From: Vitis vinifera
Taxonomy: Eukaryota > Streptophyta > Magnoliopsida > Vitales > Vitaceae
NCBI RefSeq assembly: GCF_030704535.1
Contig: NC_081822.1
Span: forward strand, 30,153,001 to 30,217,000
DNA length: 64,000 bases
Reading direction: 5' to 3'
How positions within the stretch are numbered: the first letter of the stretch is position 1; each line of letters starts with the position of its first letter. The translations under genes and the position numbers were made by a program. This document shows positions 10,841-23,593 of this stretch, piece by piece. Under the pieces are notes generated by a model that searched no databases, had not been told where the DNA came from, and saw nothing but the letters and a program-made list of their open reading frames with translations.

Positions 10841-13321
10841 ATGCCAGTTAGTTTTGGTTAGTTCCCTGTGTGTATTCATCTTGAAGAAGAAACCAACGAT
10901 AACCCTGCTGCTTGTTATTATGATAATAGGCCATTTTCAGTTCTTTTATCGGGAATTTTGATAGTGATGAAAGTGATTTGTCAGTATCATATTTTCATTA
11001 TATTCCATGTTGCTTTCATTCAAGGAACCATTGATGAAGAACCCTTTGATGTACCAGACCTGTGATATAGCTCAAAGGTACATTGGTTTTCCGGTTTTTG
11101 GTCGATGGTGAAACTGAAACACTGCTTTGATATGCTCCTGTTCAGGTAACTTCTGAGACACTGCTGCACCCGAGATCTGAGGCACATTCCATTGAGGAGT
11201 TCTTGTTTTGGTAGCTCAACACAAGTATCACAACGAGCGCAGGTGTTACAGGTTTTGGTTTGAGGTCTAGAAAAAGACCTATGAAGTTACAATTAATGGC
11301 CTGTGTAATTTTGTTGTTGGAAAATTGAATTTATGTATGAGAATTATATTTTAAAATTATTTTTATTAAAACTAAGGATAATTTTGATATTTTTAAAAAT
11401 TGTAAACAAAATACAAGTGGATTTTAGAAATAGCGGGTTTTTATGCTTTAAACATGTATCTAAGAGTTTTATCTAAAAATGTCATATTTGATTGATAGGA
11501 TATAATATAGGACAAATAAATGGTGAGATATATTATCTATTTTTTTTTCTATATGTTAATTTTATGGTAAGATATGGAATATGTATATCCCATATATTAA
11601 AAATTTATTTTTTATATGCTCATTTTACAAAATAAATTATATATATATAAATTTATAGTTAAAAAAGAAAAACTAAAAAAATATAAACTAATATTAATAA
11701 ATAATATATAAATTATTTTAATATATTAAATAATGTAATATAAATTTTTATTTATTTATAAAATTTAAATATTTTAATTATAAATATTGTTAAATATAAG
11801 AGAATTTTTAAATTTTTAAATAGTAATTATTAGTGATATAATTTTTATTTTAAACATTAAAAAATGAATATTCTTTTATATTATTTTTTTATTCATTTTA
11901 TAAATTAAATATAAACATAATATAATAAAACATATTCACGTATAAGTATATTTAAAGATATCATATTTCATTGAAAATCATATCTATATATTTCTTATCT
12001 AATGGGATATGATAACCTAAAAAATGCATATTTTATTCTATCCTATTTCGTCAATAAAAAATAGCCTTTAAATAAATCTAATATTTAAACACTACTTCAA
12101 TATTTATAGAAAGGGGAAAAATGTTCTGTCTTACACTTGGGAAATAAAAAATAAAAAAAAATAATTAAACTTAGATTTCTCATATCAAAACTAGTATCTA
12201 TTCCAGCTATGTATTGTAAGCTTAGTTATTTTTTGTTGAATATATTAAATTTAAATTTTACAAATTCATTTTTCCGTTTTTCCATTTTCTTTTTCCAAAA
12301 CTCTATACCGAAATACCTCTAAAAAAACTCTACCAGACAGTCCTGCTTGGGAATTGGTTAAATAGGATGGTGCCTCGGAAAGGGAATGGATAGAGCATTT
12401 GTTTTAGCATAGAATGGAGAATTTGGACCATTAGAGAGAGATATTTGGCAATTGGTGGTCCTTAGTTGTTGTGGCTTGTAGTGTAAGGCAACTGGCTTTG
12501 TGATATAACTGATAAGAGGGGGTAGCCTGGGTCTTAGCAAACACCCAAAAAGACAATTTTATCACTTTCAGTTGTCAAAAAATCCTTTGGTTCTCCATCT
12601 ACCTAGTCATGGTGAGGTAACAGTGAGTTAAATTCTAGTTTACTTTTTGAGACATGATGGTGAAGGAAAGAACAGTAGAATATGAATGTCCATAACTACA
12701 AAAACCACTGCAGAACATCCATGAATTATGGTTGCTACCTCATTACCCTTCAAGATTCATCAGCAAAGTTATCAATAGGAACCATTCACCATAGCCATTA
12801 ACCAGTAATGGTCTTCTCATAAAATGAAAAAGAAATAAAACATATATATATTGAAATTAAGAAACTCTTCCTGCCAAACATCTTCCCTGTGAAGCAATGT
12901 ACATCACAACTGATAATCAAACAAAAGTCGAGTTAACCCATGCTATAGAGGGATTTCACAAGCCGGTAACCAACTTAAAATCAAAATTTTTGCACAAAGT
13001 TTCAAGGAAGATTTCCTTTTCTCAGGAACCATAACAAAAGTGAAATGAAACAATGAGGAAATATGCAGAAGATTCAGTAGCAAAAGAAAATCAATTATTT
13101 CTTCCTTTTTTTTTTTCTTCCTACTACACTCCATTTGGTCATAGGATTACAGAGCAAAAGGCAGTAGGGAGATCATAACTAATAATGTACTCATAACAAT
13201 GTTGTACTACATGGCTGAAAGCCATTGCAGGGGGATTAGGAAAAAACTGGCAACAATAATCTCAACTTCTGAAAATTCTGATTTGAAACCCAACCAACTC
13301 CAGGGTTTTGATATCTTCTAA
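10841..13321. other. Intergenic region between the two convergent genes
   Basis: It begins with the 3' UTR of the hydrolase gene (plausibly to about 11340) and ends with the 3' UTR of the MIC10 gene read on the minus strand (plausibly to about 12950). The middle (11340-12340) is extremely AT-rich. No further gene was recognised. Confidence 0.55.
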
Positions 13322-16300
13322 TCAGTCCTGTCCCTCCTGGCAACAACAACAGAATTACTAACCTTGAATAAATTGCTTACAATTCATATAAAGTTCACAA
13401 CAACAAGAAGGAAATATAAAACAAAAAGATCAAAATATTTTGAACAACCTAAAGAACTGGTAATACAGTTGAAATATTAGTGTGGCTAGGGATCCTTGGT
13501 TTGTGGTCCCCAGAAGTGAAAACAAAGGGATTACATAAAACACAATATAAGGGAACAGCTGGTGACAACTGAAAGCTCTATGAGGAACCTAAGAGAATGT
13601 GTCATAATAGATAAACAAGTTACAACAAAGAAACTACACATGGGATTTTACCTAAATGATATGAAAAAACGGGAACTTGAATGATTCATTGCCCATTTCA
13701 CCGTCATGGATTGACAGGGTTTAGGGGTTGTCCTTCCAAGTAGTCTTTGCATCTCATTCAAGTGGATTCTTTTTTCCATCTGAAAGTGGTGACTTGGAAA
13801 ATCTTTTGCACAAGGTTTCAGAAAAGACTTCCAGAAGTAAACACTTCCATGCATCTTGAATCCAGGTAGGTTTCAGAAACAGATTTCAGAGACGTATTTG
13901 TCAATGAGTTTTCAGAAGTTTTCCAAGGTCTATTATAAGTTTTGGAGATGCTCTAAGCCTTGCAGACCAAAGGTATTGAGAGGCTTCCCAAGGGACTCAG
14001 TTGTGACCTTTAGAGCAAAAGCCTATCCGCTAGAGTATGCTATGTTCTATTTATAGTTTTTGAAGACATCACAGTTCAAACCCTTTATCAAGACATGACT
14101 TCCACTAAATATCAAGAAGTAGATTCCACTAAAGGGTGATAGGTTGTATTGTAATTCAATCTATTAGATGTCATTTCTGGCGAATCACCACCACCAACTT
14201 CTGAGCCCTCCATTAGCATATATAACAACTAATAATCACATTCATAGACCCACAACAGTACATGTCACAGTAGTTATTACTCTTGATTTTGCAATGTTTC
14301 TTAGTTAAACCAACAAGGAAATGGAAACCTAATTTCTTATTCTGTTTGGTCTCAATTTGCATTGGCCTTTTTGGAAGCTAAAAGCACTTTTCTAAAAAAA
14401 AAAGAAACGGATTTTATTTGTATGTAAGATAATTTAATAACAATACTTTTGACTTTAAAAAGAGCTTAACCTGGAAGTAAAGACAAGATTGCTTCTCGTT
14501 AAAGTCCTTTCTCAGCTTATGTAGGAAATTGTTTCATGTTTAACAAAATTTTGTAGCACCAAAATTGTCCCTTTGAAATCATGGTTTATGGTTTGGCTTT
14601 AACCTAAAAGCAAAAGCAAAAAGCTATCTAAAACAAGGCCTTAGTTTCAACTCATAACTTGCTTCTTTTCTAACCCAGATATATATTCTTTTTTTTGATA
14701 GGTAAGTGCAAATTGTATTAAAACACCAAAGTTTTCTAACCCACATTATAATATGTAACTAGATTAAAATTTATCAGTGTCTGCTAAACTGAATTTCCTA
14801 CAATTATAATAAAGAGCTAAAATTAATTTTAAATCAAGTTGTATCAAATAATGATATTTCTCTTCAGAGAAGCAGCTATAAAACTATTCATTGTCTCTTA
14901 ATTTGCTTGCCAGTCTTGCTTTTTGGAAGTGCATATCTAGGAACTGATTTCTAGGATTATCCTATTCTAGTCCACTTGTTCCACCAGGCCACCACCCTAA
15001 CCTTCCAGGTTCAATTATACTTCATATCCCTTCTGTATTCACTGTTTCACCTTCTACCAAACTCACCTATCTTTTACATATCTAACTTCAATAAACTCTG
15101 TTCCTTCACAATATGAATTCCTCAACATACACTAGATCAAGCTCAAAGGATTTCCTGCAGATTAGGTCTTTAGAAAATAACATTTTGGTGCTGTTTTCTC
15201 AGGCATATGTACCCAAGACTAGCCCTAGAGTCAAATATAGAAGAGAATAAGAGAATACAACTAAAAGATTCCACAAATTAAAACCAATGTAGAACAAACC
15301 CACCTGAGAAGCAGGAGCATCTGAAATCTTAGGAGGCAGAAACATTGCAGGGTAGCCACCAAACTTTTGAGAACACTCTGTATATGCAGATCCAAGTCCC
15401 AGTCCAGCACCAAAAGCTACAGATGCCCAGCGTGTCACAGGACTCCCTGACATGACAAATCAGAATAAAAATTCAATTTTTTTTTTTTCATTTTTATTAT
15501 CCTGGTATGGGAGAAGGGACTGCTTAGAGATTCAAATGTTAATGTGAAGCGAAGGCTGCTGATCTTATGATTTTAAAATATGCTTATACTTAGGGCCTCA
15601 ACTGACATTAGAGTGAACAATGCCTAGGAAAACTAGTTCATGCACAATATTTGCTTAGAAAATTAAATGTCAAAAAATTATCAGATTTAGTTCCATCATA
15701 AAGTATTTAGATGACTAACTCTTAATTAAAACATAATTTATTGGGTGTGAAAGTGGTAAAAAAACATGTTAGTATACCAATTAACAAGTCAAAACATGAT
15801 ATTACTTAACATGACTGTCTAAATTGTACACTACTGTACCATCAGAAAATTGCACTGACAACAGTAACTTTGTTTCTCCTTCACTAACCAGATTCAGCTG
15901 AATGATTGTCATTCTTGGTAATAATTTTGGTAATCCCATTGAGTGTGGAGGAACCGTAGTGTTCAAGTATATTGAGGACATTGGAACATTTGCTTTATGG
16001 GACCAAATTAGAGATTCGATTCCCTTTGGATTCTAAGGAGGACCCACAAAACCTTTGTGAACATTTTGCAATGAGGCTAAGGCTTTGCAAGATCCACCCA
16101 GGAAATTGGGTCTTCAATAGAAGAAATCCAAGTAGACCCTTCTAAATAGCAGAGGGCTAAGAGTGTTAACAAAGTCACTCGGGATTCCTCTGCAGGGGGC
16201 AAAAGGAAGCCAGAGAGTTAAAAGAACCTTCAAACAGTATGCTATGCTGCTTCAGGCTCTAAAAGGTGTATAGGAAGCAATAAAGTTTGGGGTAATCCAC

Positions 16301-19300
16301 AATTACATTGCAATGAAGTTTGAATTTAGATGGTAAAGATGTTAAAAGCATTTGAGAAGCTAGGCAAAAGGTGTGTATCCTTACCTTGTTTAGGTGCTTG
16401 GGGAGAACATCACTATCATCTAAACAACAGTTTTGTTGAAGATGTCAGGGGCCTAGAAGATTCCCTCACTTTATCAATAAATTACACTTTGGGAATGTTT
16501 GAAGGGTTGGTAATTGAGTGCTACATATGGCTCCAGCAAACCTAGATTGAGGTCAGATTTGTGAGAAACCCTCTGGTTTCCATGATCTGATGCTTTCACA
16601 TAAATTGGATTGCTAAACAAATAACTTTTAGGATACAAGAGGAATTTTTCCCTTTTATGCTTTGATAAATTATAGTCATCCTTTTAAGAAAAGAACTCTA
16701 ATTATTCATGCACAGTCACAAGAATTTATACCATTAAGTTTCCCATTTAAGTTAAAATGAATAATTTAAGAAAAATTTATGCTTTGTTTATTTTATTTTA
16801 TTTTTTTTAATGAAATCAAAACCTTCTTTTGGTATAAAGAAAGAGCCAAAGTTCATGTATGTGAGAGGTCTACACCAAGGAAAAGAGTAAACAGAAAGGA
16901 AGAATGTATTAAAAAACTATAAGAAAAACAAAGAGGTTAATTTAACTCCATGCCAATGAAGATACACATACACTTGGCAAAAAGGAACTTCAACTTTGCC
17001 AAAGGAAATTCTTTATCTTCAAAGATTCATTTCTACCTCACCTTCCAAATCTTCCAAAACATAGCATGTGGAACACCATTCCAACCTCTCCTTAGCCTTT
17101 TATCACAAGCAATACTCCACCCAAAAGAAAATAAACCAACATTCACAAGATTGCCTGCTAAATACCAAAAAAATGAAGAAATTGAAAAGCCCCAAGACCT
17201 GAAGGCAACCAAGGAAAAATGATCAACAAATGCCTCATGTTCTTCACACATAATGCACCAATTAGAAATGGCCCACTTCATATTTATCAAGCAACTCATT
17301 GTTAGATGATCACTGAAGGCAACCATCCACAAACTGAAACTCACAGAATAAATTAACAAAAGATACTCCTATAAAATCTTTAGCCTTGGACACTCCAAGA
17401 AAGAAAGGAATAACCAAAAGCCTACTTAAGATTAGAGAGAGGAACTCTGCTCCTTCAAAAGAAAAATCTTCATGTTTTGCACTTTCCAAATGTTCCATTA
17501 GAGAAAAACAGGGTTGTTGGCAAAATAATGCTACCCTCCCTCATTGGAACCTCAAAGAAGCATCCTATGATGGCCAACCTGGATGAAACCTTTAGGCTTA
17601 TCAAACCCTATGCCACAAGGTGGAGAACATCTTATGATTGATAACCATTTGATTTAGGCCTAAATTAAGGGTCATAGACAAGAAGGCCTAGAATCTCATG
17701 GTTCAAAGTCGTAGTATCAATCATTGGTATGAGACATTCTGAGGCACACTGATCTCAACCTATGTTGTATAGGTTTGGATATGATTGTTGGATGCAAGCA
17801 CGTGTCTAAGTGTCTAATCCTTCACAACTCAAATTTTAGGATATGGGGACTTGACTAAAAAGGATCCAATACACATGCACAGGTGCTAAGATACAATATA
17901 ATAAAAGAAAAATCAATTAAATGTAGATTGGAAGTTGAAAGAATAAAAGAATATCAATGAAAGAATCAAACACTCACATCCAAAGTAAAACAGGAGTGTC
18001 CGACAAAGATCCCATATCCATCCCCATATCATGTTATGTTGACATGGGTATGTTGGGTGAAATTGAAAGATCTGGGAATCATAGATCTCAACATCTCATT
18101 AGTATCAGGTGATACATAAAAGATGAAAAGAATAAAATGGAATTTATTTTTTTATCTTTTCAAAAAAAATGTTTAAAATAAACATTTTTTAAATTTAAAA
18201 ATGCATTTTTAACTATTAAAAAATACAACCATTTTAAAACAATAAATCATTTTAAAAAAAATTAACATTATTTTTCCTATCAAATATGCCCAAAATAAAA
18301 CAATTATAAAATATAAGAATTTTTATTAATTTTATTTTTATTTGAATAAGCATATCATAAAAAATAAATATGTTTTGTTATACCTCAATCCGTTAGTTTC
18401 CTATTTTTATATCAATTTCATACAAACCCAAATACCCAAATACCTATGCAATCCAATTTTCAACATATCGCTACACCCAACAATATAAATCTGATTACTA
18501 CATTTAATCTCATTCAATCTCCAAGGTTAGGTCCTTTAGGAAACCTTTGACTGAAAGCCAACACCACCAAAGTTTCACCACAGCTCCACTCAACTTCTGA
18601 TCCACCTCCCCTATTCCTAAACAGACCGAAAAGACCACAAAATTACATTTACAACTAATTTCTCATGCTTAAACCTTATCCTCTTTCTTTCCTTTCAGGT
18701 CTCTTTTCCTCAGTACTGTTCACATAATTGACAATTAATTTAAACAAAATATTAATCAACTTTAATTGTAATCCACATTCCTATCATTTTCTGCCCATGG
18801 ATCGGGACAAAAATACTCATTCAGTAACAGGACAATGCTTGGCAGACCTCCTTGCCCATGGAAACGACCTTGGGAGTACCAAATAACTACTTGAAGGTTG
18901 GTTTCAAAGGTGACCAAGCTATCTCAAGTAAGCAGAAATCAATATTTGTTTAAGTGAATGCTAAGGCGCCTGAGCTAACACAGGGCCTCAAGTATAAGAC
19001 TTAGTGATCGAGGCATAATACCTCCAGCACATTGAGTGTAACACCATGGCCTTTGAGCCTGAGCCAAAGCTACTAATGATTTGACACCCTAGTACACTAG
19101 TTCTACATGGTCCTATTATTAGGGTACATCACCATTCACCACCACATGCACTTGGAGCCAACTAAGTTCCTAGCTAAGGTGCCATACTCCTGAACAAAAA
19201 ACGTGGAGGATTCCCCACAATTCTGAGAATGCCAAAAATGGGGAGGATGAAAGTAGGAGCCCAATGAAATGAAAATCACCAGCACTGGTCACTCTTGTCC

Positions 19301-20201
19301 AATCAAAGTGAATCATCAAACCAGCTAAAAGGCGTCATTTCAATCCAATATAAATTTTTTGCAAAGCATGCAAACATAAGGAGAAAAGAAAAGGGATTCC
19401 TAGTGCATAATCTTAGTTCCAAATGTTTCCAATCTAATAAACACCATATCTATTAGAAAATGCGGAAAAACTCCATAATAGGTTAATTGAGCATTACGTC
19501 CTGCTTGGTTGCCAAGAAAATGTAGGAAAAAACAAACAAACGAAATTCCCTCACTAAAAATAATAACTTTTTTTTTCCTCCATATTGATTGAAAATTACC
19601 CGGTTGGACCACCAAGAAAATGCAGGAAAAAAAAAAAAAACAAACAAACAAAAACAGCCACAACTCAAAACTCTAAACAGTTCATCTTCTTCAGGTTAGT
19701 TGAACTTTTACCCCGCCAAAAAAATGCAGAAAAATTAATTAAAAAAAAATAGAATTTCATGAATTCCTTTTCCTTCCCTTTCCTTCAGCTTGAATGAACA
19801 TGAAACCCCGGGTTGTGGGCCAGAATAAATTCGTAATCCCGCACCGTTTGGTTGGTAAGACAAAGGAGTAAAATAAAAATTTAAAATCAAACAAATGAAA
19901 ATCCATAGCTAAAAAGCCTAATCCCCCCTTCCCTTCACGCAGATTGAAGGATAAGTCCCGTTTGTTTGCCAAGAAAATGTGCGAAAACAAAAATCCAAAA
20001 TTTTACAGGAAACCAAAATGATGAATGAATAGGAAGATGAATAAAAAAAATAAAAGAGGAAGAAGACTGACTGAAGAGGAGGAGGCCGCCAAAAGCGCCC
20101 GCGAAGGAAGAGTAGACGAAGCGGCGGACGGTGAGATCAAGACAGGCGTCCCATTTGGCATCCAGATCGTAGGGTGGAGGGATCTGCTTGTTCTCCGCCA
20201 T
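13322..20201 (-). CDS. MIC10: MICOS complex subunit MIC10
   Basis: Three minus-strand exons join in phase: 20201-20072 (43 codons plus 1 nt), 15446-15304 (143 nt) and 13336-13322 (four codons plus stop). The product is 95 aa, normal for MIC10. The start begins MAENKQIPPP; DAKWDACLDLTVRRFVYSS then leads into the first membrane hairpin helix with GAFGG. The exon junction rebuilds an Arg before SPVTRWASVAFG, and the second helix has the GAGLGLG glycine motif. Both Gly-rich helices are the family hallmark: MIC10 oligomerises in the inner mitochondrial membrane and bends it at cristae junctions. The terminal exon (Glu-Gly-Gln-Asp-stop after GTTGCCAG) is the least certain part. Intron 2 read-through would instead stop at 15199. 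Intron 1 (4.6 kb) holds a LINE scrap and a 5'-proximal repeat cluster. Confidence 0.85.
14690..14740. repeat. Possible LINE 3'-end scrap in MIC10 intron 2
   Basis: A T-run followed by GATAGGTAAGTGCAAATT resembles the conserved 3' end of plant LINEs next to their tail. No further LINE coding sequence adjoins it. Recognised by resemblance only. Confidence 0.3.
16788..17500 (-). mobile_element. Degenerate LINE 3' fragment (zf-RVT region) in MIC10 intron 1
   Basis: The minus-strand frame at 17359-17033 contains a segment like the zinc-binding zf-RVT domain near the end of plant LINE ORF2: a Cys pair (NWCIMCEEHE) followed by a histidine (VDHF), and a closing W-K-x-W-K motif (FWKIWKVR). The usual second Cys of the His-Cys part appears lost. 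On the minus strand an A-rich tail follows (T-rich 16788-16812 on plus). The frame is short and flanked by stops, so this is a dead 5'-truncated copy. Confidence 0.5.
17501..19490. other. MIC10 intron 1, remainder
   Basis: AT-rich intron sequence. The part at 17780-18110 looks like a decayed dispersed repeat, but I cannot bound or name it. No coding potential was recognised. Confidence 0.45.
19498..19990 (-). repeat. Degenerate repeat cluster in the 5' part of MIC10 intron 1
   Basis: A motif of the form GTTTGGTTGCCAAGAAAATG followed by an A-rich run recurs about five times (near 19503, 19603, 19712, 19845 and 19957), roughly every 100-115 bp. It is most degenerate at 19712 and 19845. On the gene strand it reads as a CATTTTCTTGGCAACCAAAC-type block, 80 to 700 bp downstream of exon 1. 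I recall similar blocks from first introns of other plant genes. Confidence 0.6.
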
Positions 20202-20332
20202 TGATATGATCAAATACAACCACTTTCTTCTTCCTCTTTTCTCTTTTTCTTCTGATAGAAAGGAATTGTTTGTTTATTCTTTGGAGAAATTGGGAAGAAG
20301 GGTTTGTTTCCCGTACGACTAGGGCTCAGCAT

Positions 20333-20396
20333 TGGGCTTGAGAGTATTTGGCCCGGCCCAGTAAACACTTGGGCACGGTTTTCATTCACAGGCCCA
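20333..20396 (-). promoter_or_regulatory. Three site II (TGGGCY) motifs upstream of MIC10
   Basis: Site II-type hexamers lie 130-200 bp upstream of the MIC10 ATG: TGGGCC on the minus strand at 20355-20360 and 20391-20396, and TGGGCT on the plus strand at 20333-20338. These elements bind TCP-type factors and are common in promoters of plant nuclear genes for mitochondrial proteins. That fits the MIC10 call. Confidence 0.55.
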
Positions 20397-20399
20397 TAA

Positions 20400-22190
20400 C
20401 TATGTTCCTTTCACAGTAATCAGGGAAAATTACATGGATACCCTCGAGATTAATGACAATTAATCAGTGAGAACCTGAATTTTCTGAAATTACGGACCAA
20501 ACCCTTGGCTAATAGTGTGACCGTTGGATTGCTGACGTGCTAAAAGTTAAGAAAATGTCTAAATGGCTTTAGTTTAGTTTAACCTGCATAGATATTTAAA
20601 GGGTTATTTTATTAAAAGACTCAATGAAAACCCAATTTTAAAAATTTAACGCTTCATCGTTTTTTTTGTTTCATTTGGATGGAAATGTTCTTGTTCTTTT
20701 CTTATAAAAATAACAATTTTTTTTAAAACCTATGTGTAAATGTTTGAAATAATAAAAGACATTTATGTTAAAAATAGGTTGATCTTCATGTCAAAATGTG
20801 GTAAGGGTTAAATTCATAAGTTTGGAGATTATTTCATCCATTTTTAACCGATTAATTCATATCTAGAATGTCTTTACAATTTTATCTTCTATTATCCTAT
20901 TTCCCTCTACTTAATCATGTCATTAATTATAATCAAATTTCTTCAAATTTTTATATACATAACCTAATTAACAAAAACCTAATTAATTTTAATTAGAATT
21001 ATTAATTAAATAGGATTCCTAAATAAACTTTAATAACTAATAAAAGTAACCCAAGAATATTCATATTGTATAATAAAAAATAGAATTATGAAATAAAAAT
21101 ATTTTCCTATTTAATTTTTTAATAGGAAATTATTAATAAATAATAGTAATATTATACCATAGAAATCAATGTATAAACTAAAACCAATTTCATTTTTAAA
21201 ATTAAATATAACTTCAAATAATTATTAAATAACATTGTCAAATAATTTGACGCTCCCATCCCATTCAACTCCTAATGGATAGAGTTTGAGATAAAGATAA
21301 ACAAGATTAGAATGCATTTGTGAGGTTATTTATGGCATGCTCTAAGGCTATTTTTCATCAAGGGATATTGACATAAATTATCTTATTATGAGAGAAAAAT
21401 ATAAAATCATATAATTTCATTTGAACCCATCAACATGAGCATAATGATTGTTTACAAAATCTCTTTATTGTTCATAAGGACTATGATGCTCTATCATGTC
21501 TTCATTATGTGTATATCGTAATGGAATAATATTCAAATAAGACATGTTATATGTTTGACACTAAAGTTAGACCATGAAAACTCATGGGGATAATGAGATT
21601 CTTTTAGTTAAGATTCTCCATTTAAACATGTTTAAGAAAAATGTTAATATACTATGAGGCATGTTTGGAATTACATTATATATATATATATATATGATTA
21701 CTATAATCGCTATTTATAGTTTGCTTATTTAAATAAGTTAAACTTTTGAACTTAGAATGATTATGGATACACTTGACTACTTATCGAGTCATCATTGTAC
21801 ATCAAGTAAGAGAATGTTTAGACCTTAAGTGGTCTTAATGACCATACTAAATTTCCGTTTGGTAAAATAAAATATTTCATGGTATCTTTTTGTTTCTATG
21901 TGCATGTAAATACAATTGATATCCTACATTCACTTATCCTTTTTCTAGTTCCCATTCATATATTCTTATAATGTTAACTAGATTCATTATAAATGAACTC
22001 AAAATTCATTAAATTCATGTTCCACAATTTATCACAAGGAAGAAAATATAAAGAACCTAATTTTTGGTTCACTAATAGAAGAATCATAATGGAATATATA
22101 TAAAAAGCTCTTGGTCCTCTCCTCCGTTATCATTCCTTCCATTTGAAAGTTTTATCCTTATAGGCCCATTATTAATGTTAATCCTAAATG
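20400..22190. other. AT-rich intergenic DNA
   Basis: No gene recognised. The part around 21250-22060 has the look of a decayed LTR-type repeat, and a short (TA)n lies near 21678-21695. Confidence 0.5.
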
Positions 22191-22191
22191 A

Positions 22192-22638
22192 ATGTTTGAT
22201 AAATCAACTTAATACCTTAAAATGATTTAATAACTTAATTTAAGTTATTAAGTAAATTAAGTAGGTTTAATAAAATAATTTAATGATATGATTTAAAGTA
22301 AAAAACAACTTTAAGTAATACTAAAAATAATTAACTTATTTTTAAATTCATATATTCATTTTATATTTTTACCCTCATTTGTTGTAGTTACCTCCATGAT
22401 CTTTTTTGTTATTCCATAACTTTTACTGTTATTTGAGTTTTTTTGCCTTAATAATAATTTATGAGGCTAAATATATAAATTTGATGATTTAAAATAAATT
22501 TTAAATTAATTTTATCAAACAACCTTAATACTTAAAATAATAATTAAGAAATAAGTTTTAAGTTAATAACTTAAGTATAATTTAACTTGAAGTTAACTTA
22601 AATCATTAAGTAATAAATATTAAGTTTCACCAAACGTA
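22192..22638. mobile_element. Probable MITE, about 450 bp
   Basis: The ends are imperfect inverted repeats: GTTTGATAAATCAACTTAATA on the left, and on the right the reverse complement of a GTTTGGTGAAACTTAATA sequence. Subterminal AAGTTATTAAG-type repeats on both sides extend the fold. There is no coding capacity. A clear target duplication was not found, so the exact ends are uncertain. Confidence 0.5.
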
Positions 22639-23250
22639 TGTTAAGAGAGATCAAGAGAGTGAAGATTGTCTGCAACCATCAAAGCTTAGCATTGTATATC
22701 AAGACTCATTTTTTTATATTCAAATCTTAAAAAGTTTTATTGTTATTAATTAAATATCATGAAATTTACACGTTAAGATATTTTAACATATGATTTTGGA
22801 AATTTTGTACCATTTTCTTATAAATTTGGATAAAAATATGTTGCAGTATATGGTTTTAAACAGTAGTGACTATAATGAATATCAAATTTAGAAAAACATT
22901 GTTATAGTAATATTATTTCCACTATTATATTCATCATGACTTTCTATGAATAGTAGAAAGATGTCAGTTTGCTCTTGCAAATTAAGGTGATTTAAAGCTC
23001 ATAATCACTCAAAGTCATTGGCTGCTTCTCACAGAATTCCAAAGCTACATATGATCGATCGACAGAGTGAAATTTATGTATTTAAGTAGTTGTTCTAAGA
23101 CTTGATATATTCAAGCTGTTCTTATTACATTACAGCAACCATTCCTCGCCAGTCTCCTTCCACCCTAGGAGTTTATTTTGGTACAATATATAGGAGGACT
23201 TTATTTATTTATGGTAAACGAGGATCTTTAGTTCCATGGTCGCTCACACC

Positions 23251-23529
23251 TTAAAGCTCCTGAAAGGACATCAGCTCATTACACTGATTATGCTTCTTCC
23301 ACACAATTGCCTCGTAGTCGCCGGAGGTGCCGGCGAGATCGGCTTTGATATGGAGTTTGTAAATGTTTCCTGCCAGGTGCTGAAACCACCCCATAGAAAC
23401 TTTCTCGAATGCCAGGTTCCAGTTTTCCTTCTTGTTCTGCTCCTCCACGGCGTATTCTCCCAACTCCTGGATGTGCTTCTCTTCCACGTCTTCGACCTTG
23501 GTCCATCTGATAGCTTGCGTGTGAGCCAT
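23251..23529 (-). CDS. Cystatin-like protein (phytocystatin family), copy A
   Basis: An intronless 92-aa frame. The segment ELGEYAVEEQNKKEN (about residues 22-36) matches the phytocystatin helix signature (L-x-x-[FY]-A-V-x-E-x-N). QHLAG (about 50-54) aligns with the QxVxG papain-blocking loop, with Leu for Val. EAIVWKK aligns with the usual strand before the second hairpin, but the Pro-Trp that normally follows is replaced by His-Asn. There is no signal peptide. Phytocystatins inhibit C1A cysteine proteases; with two of three contact sites altered, inhibitory strength is doubtful. A TATAAAT sits 58-64 bp upstream of the ATG. Copy B differs at two residues, Glu to Gln near residue 13 and Ala to Glu near residue 40, so the frame has been kept open in both. 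Confidence 0.8.
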   Translation of the reverse strand: MAHTQAIRWTKVEDVEEKHIQELGEYAVEEQNKKENWNLAFEKVSMGWFQHLAGNIYKLHIKADLAGTSGDYEAIVWKKHNQCNELMSFQEL

Positions 23530-23586
23530 GAGACTTGTAGAACTTGTGGGTTTTGGATGGGTTTTTGTGGGGTGGTGGTGGGTTGG

Positions 23587-23593
23587 ATTTATA
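23587..23593 (-). promoter_or_regulatory. TATA box of cystatin-like gene A
   Basis: TATAAAT on the minus strand, 58-64 bp upstream of the ATG at 23529. It is conserved in copy B (41009-41015), and the same TATAAAT is still present in the gene-less remnant near 46280. Confidence 0.65.

Noticed and set aside
15148..15157. Alternative MIC10 last exon (Glu-Ile-Leu-stop after CTGCAG)
   Set aside because: It is in phase and has an acceptor, but the exon at 13336-13322 has a better pyrimidine stretch and a C-terminus (EGQD) more like what I expect for the family. Not excluded.
15199..15303. C-terminal extension of MIC10 by reading through the second exon
   Set aside because: A strong donor (CAG/GTGGGT) lies at 15303. 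The added hydrophobic stretch is intron translation.
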